This document shows, in pieces, positions 5,785-7,280 of a DNA stretch of 7,280 bases (position 1 is the first letter of the stretch; the number at the start of each line of letters is the position of its first letter). The notes beneath the pieces are model-generated. The model was given only the letters and a program-made list of their open reading frames with translations, did not search any database and was not told where the DNA came from. Source of the DNA: Aquificaceae bacterium (lineage in GTDB: Bacteria; Aquificota; Aquificia; Aquificales; Aquificaceae); NCBI GenBank assembly GCA_025057715.1, contig JANWVD010000039.1, forward strand, positions 1-7,280, written 5' to 3'. The position numbers and the translations under genes are program-made.

Positions 5785-6028
5785 CGAAGAGTTTGAAATC
5801 AGCGAAGAAGAAGCGAGAATGTTTGTTGAGGAGTTTTTAAACGCCATAGCCGAAGAGCTCATAGCTTCGGGAAGGGTGGAATTAAGAGGTTTTGGTGTAT
5901 TTAGAGTCAAAAGTCAAAGAGGTAGGTTTGTAAAAAATCCAAAAACGGGCATAGAATACTACGCCAATTGGCGCTTAAGGATATCTTTTAAAACCTCAAG
6001 CGTGTTTTTTAAAAAGCATGAAGGTTGA
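5753..6028 (+). CDS. HU/IHF-family DNA-binding protein
   Basis: This is a small dimeric nucleoid protein that bends and compacts DNA. The 91 residues fit the family in length and order: N-terminal helices beginning TKSQLIESLSEEF, the saddle strand RVELRGFGVFRVK (41-53), then the beta-arm RGRFVKNPKTGIEY (56-69), in which NPKTG carries the DNA-intercalating proline (Pro63), and a closing helix. Whether it is HU or an IHF subunit cannot be decided by eye. The GTG start gives an N-terminus (TKSQLIE) that aligns with HU proteins. The gene overlaps lptA by 32 bp upstream and the flavoprotein by 11 bp downstream, an unusual location for a nucleoid protein gene, which often has its own promoter. Its amount may therefore be tied to the LPS operon unless an internal promoter exists. 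Confidence 0.9.
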   Translation: MTKSQLIESLSEEFEISEEEARMFVEEFLNAIAEELIASGRVELRGFGVFRVKSQRGRFVKNPKTGIEYYANWRLRISFKTSSVFFKKHEG

Positions 6029-7052
6029 TGTTTTGGTAGTTGGAGCAGGTCCTGGTGGGTCTATGTGCGCGCTTGAGTGCGCGCGTGCTGGTATGAAGGT
6101 CTTGCTAATAGATACCAAGAAAAATATTGGCGAGCCGGTGCAATGCGCCGAGTTTATCCCGCTTCAGCTATCTTACTCTCTAAAGGGTATAGATTACCAA
6201 AGCGCTATAAAACAAGAGGTAAAGAAGATGGTGCATTTTACCCCCTGGGGGGAGGTTGGGGAATGCGATTCGCCGGGGTATGTCTTAGATAGGGCGGCGT
6301 TTGATAAGGCGATTGCCTCTCGCGCCCTCGAAGAGGGCGCGGTTCTAAGTTTAAAAACAAAATTCCTTGGGTGGGAAGATGGGCTTGCGGTTCTAAAGAG
6401 GCTAAAGACGGGCGAGGTCCTAAAATTAAAAGCTGAGTTTGTGGTCGGGGCGGATGGTCCAAGGTCGGTCGTTGCAAAGCTAACGGGGGAAGGAAATAGC
6501 TACTTTCTCCTTAGCGCGCAAAGAACCATGAGGCTAAATAAAGAGGTCAAAGAGTTGTGGGTGTTTTTTAGGTCTTATATCCCAGGTGGCTATGGGTGGG
6601 TGTTTCCCAAAGGCGAGCTTGCCAATGTTGGCGTTGGGATTGACCCAAAGTTTAATTTTAGCCTTGATTTTGCGCTGCAGGAGTTTTTAAAAGAGCTTAG
6701 AGCTCTTAAGGTCGTTGATGAGGTCTTTGGCTCAACGGGGGGATGGTTGCCTGCTAACGGGCTTTTGAGGTTAGTAAGAAAGAATGTAGTGCTCGTTGGG
6801 GATGCCGGGGGGTTTTGCCATCCGATAACTGGGGCAGGGATTGCCAATGCGGTGCTATCTGGGGCTTTGGCTGGTAAATCGTTGGCTATGGGGAAGTTAG
6901 AGCAATACGAGGAAGAAGCCAGCGAGGTATTTGCCCCGCCCTTAGAAAGGGCGAAAAAGAAAAGAGAGCTACATATGCAAAGCTGGGATAGGCTTGAGAA
7001 GATAGTTCCGCTAACTTGGATAGGCTTTGACGAATACTGGAATAAAATTTAA
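6018..7052 (+). CDS. Geranylgeranyl-reductase-family FAD-dependent oxidoreductase
   Basis: This flavoprotein belongs to the family that hydrogenates double bonds in isoprenoid chains (archaeal lipids, chlorophyll phytyl tails, menaquinone side chains). The 344 residues show the FAD dinucleotide fold GAGPGG (9-14) with the acid end of the second strand at LLIDTKK (29-35), the family block GEPVQCAEF (38-46) with the conserved Cys43, YVLDRAAFD (88-96), GADGPRS (144-150), YGWVFPKG (192-199), and the second FAD motif GDAGGFCHPITGAGI (261-275). No membrane segment or signal peptide is evident. The ATG at 6018 lies inside the HU gene with no visible ribosome binding site, so coupling is likely. In a bacterium without isoprenoid membrane lipids the substrate could be the quinone tail or a carrier-bound polyprenol, which is inference. 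The first 73 codons of an encapsulin-like gene follow 7 bp later. Confidence 0.88.
   Translation: MKVDVLVVGAGPGGSMCALECARAGMKVLLIDTKKNIGEPVQCAEFIPLQLSYSLKGIDYQSAIKQEVKKMVHFTPWGEVGECDSPGYVLDRAAFDKAIASRALEEGAVLSLKTKFLGWEDGLAVLKRLKTGEVLKLKAEFVVGADGPRSVVAKLTGEGNSYFLLSAQRTMRLNKEVKELWVFFRSYIPGGYGWVFPKGELANVGVGIDPKFNFSLDFALQEFLKELRALKVVDEVFGSTGGWLPANGLLRLVRKNVVLVGDAGGFCHPITGAGIANAVLSGALAGKSLAMGKLEQYEEEASEVFAPPLERAKKKRELHMQSWDRLEKIVPLTWIGFDEYWNKI
6067..6084. repeat. GC-rich hairpin in the flavoprotein gene
   Basis: GCGCGC at 6067-6072 and again at 6079-6084 can pair around a 6-nt loop. It lies in codons for CALECARAG of the FAD-binding helix, 49 bases after the start codon. It may be only coding constraint. 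Confidence 0.5.
6321..6341. repeat. Strong 9-bp hairpin in the flavoprotein gene
   Basis: CGCGCCCTC (6321-6329) and GAGGGCGCG (6333-6341) are perfectly complementary around a GAA loop. It lies within codons for SRALEEGAV. No T-run follows, so it is not an intrinsic terminator. As RNA it would be very stable and could slow ribosomes or protect the message; function is unknown. Confidence 0.65.
6937..6953. repeat. 7-bp hairpin near the 3' end of the flavoprotein gene
   Basis: CGCCCTT (6937-6943) pairs with AAGGGCG (6947-6953) around an AGA loop. It is followed by an A-rich run, not T, so on the plus strand it does not look like a terminator. It lies about 100 bp before the encapsulin start. 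Confidence 0.45.
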
Positions 7053-7059
7053 AACTATT

Positions 7060-7280
7060 ATGGAAGTGTTTTCAAAGAGCGCATCGCCGCTTACGGAAGA
7101 GGAGTGGAAGGATTTAGAAGAAGCCATTTATGAAACCGGGCGCCAGGTTTTGGTTTGCAGAAGGTTTCTAAGGCTAATTGGACCAATTGGTCCAGGGCAT
7201 CAAGTCGTTTCCTTTGACGTTTTATCAAACTTCGAGATTGGAGCTTGCGAGCTAACGCCTAACAAGCAAGAATCTGAGCC
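7060..7280 (+). CDS. Encapsulin shell protein (family 1, linocin-M18-like), 3' end outside the window
   Basis: The 73 visible codons match the N-terminus of family 1 encapsulins, HK97-fold proteins that self-assemble into hollow protein compartments around a cargo enzyme. Seen are an opening ME-F-K followed by SPLTEEEWKDLEE (9-21), the near-invariant 'APLTE..W..I..EA' helix that in known encapsulins forms the cargo-docking wall, and CRRFLRLIGPIGPG (33-46), equivalent to the 'GRRFVDVxGPxG' block that opens the E-loop region. Residue 33 is Cys where Gly is usual, and after about residue 50 the sequence (VVSFDVLSNFEIGACEL) departs from what I remember of the family. There is no N-terminal ferritin-like fusion. 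A full-length shell protein would be about 260-280 residues. It starts 7 bp after the flavoprotein stop, with no visible Shine-Dalgarno, so it is probably co-transcribed. The cargo gene is not in the window. Confidence 0.78.
   Translation, partial: MEVFSKSASPLTEEEWKDLEEAIYETGRQVLVCRRFLRLIGPIGPGHQVVSFDVLSNFEIGACELTPNKQESE

Noticed and set aside
5626..5910. Minus-strand 94-residue reading frame
   Set aside because: Antisense to lptA and the HU gene, both well supported.
6321..6352. Intrinsic terminator within the flavoprotein gene
   Set aside because: The stem is strong but no T-run follows, and coding continues without interruption.
6238..6847. Minus-strand proline-rich frames (6238-6477 and 6590-6847)
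   Set aside because: Antisense to the flavoprotein; the proline richness comes from complementing glycine codons (GGN) of the real gene.
1..7280. CRISPR array, tRNA/rRNA gene, insertion sequence or phage region
   Set aside because: No regularly spaced repeats, cloverleaf-like segments, transposase motifs or phage genes seen; the encapsulin has an HK97-type fold but no phage neighbours are present in the window.

Overview
The window looks like part of the compact chromosome of a Gram-negative, probably thermophilic bacterium. My best guess is the Aquificota (Aquifex/Hydrogenobacter relatives). The reasons are the LPS genes (kdsC, lptC, lptA), a bc1-type cytochrome c1, Lys/Glu-rich proteins that use AGA/AGG for Arg and ATA for Ile, moderate G+C, very tight gene packing, and an archaeal-type atypical kinase. 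This assignment rests on family content and composition only.

Layout. Positions 2-538 (+) hold the C-terminal part of cytochrome c1, open at the window edge, with its CXXCH haem site and a C-terminal membrane anchor. Converging on it, and overlapping it by 23 bp, is a four-gene minus-strand operon. In order of transcription it is an MltD-like lytic transglycosylase lipoprotein (3210-2290), MobA (2290-1715), a small atypical kinase (1752-1129) and a MagIII-like HhH-GPD DNA glycosylase with an Fe-S cluster (1163-516). Neighbours in this operon overlap by 1 to 38 bp.

A 36-bp gap (3211-3246) separates that operon from a divergent plus-strand run: a minimal DEAD-box RNA helicase (3247-4341), KdsC (4342-4863), LptC (4856-5344), LptA (5341-5784), an HU/IHF-family protein (5753-6028), a geranylgeranyl-reductase-family flavoprotein (6018-7052), and, 7 bp further on, the first 73 codons of a protein I read as a family 1 encapsulin shell subunit (7060 to the window end). 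KdsC, LptC and LptA form an LPS synthesis/transport set. KdsC makes free KDO for the inner core, and LptC and LptA carry finished LPS across the periplasm. The other genes in the run have no obvious shared pathway, so the run is probably a housekeeping transcription unit held together by translational coupling.

The most interesting part is the right edge, where an FAD-dependent isoprenoid reductase lies directly upstream of, and probably in the same transcript as, a truncated encapsulin gene. Its cargo gene, if any, lies outside the window. No tRNA, rRNA, CRISPR array, insertion sequence or gene-free stretch above 40 bp was seen. The only non-coding DNA is the 36-bp divergent gap and the 7-bp gap before the encapsulin gene.
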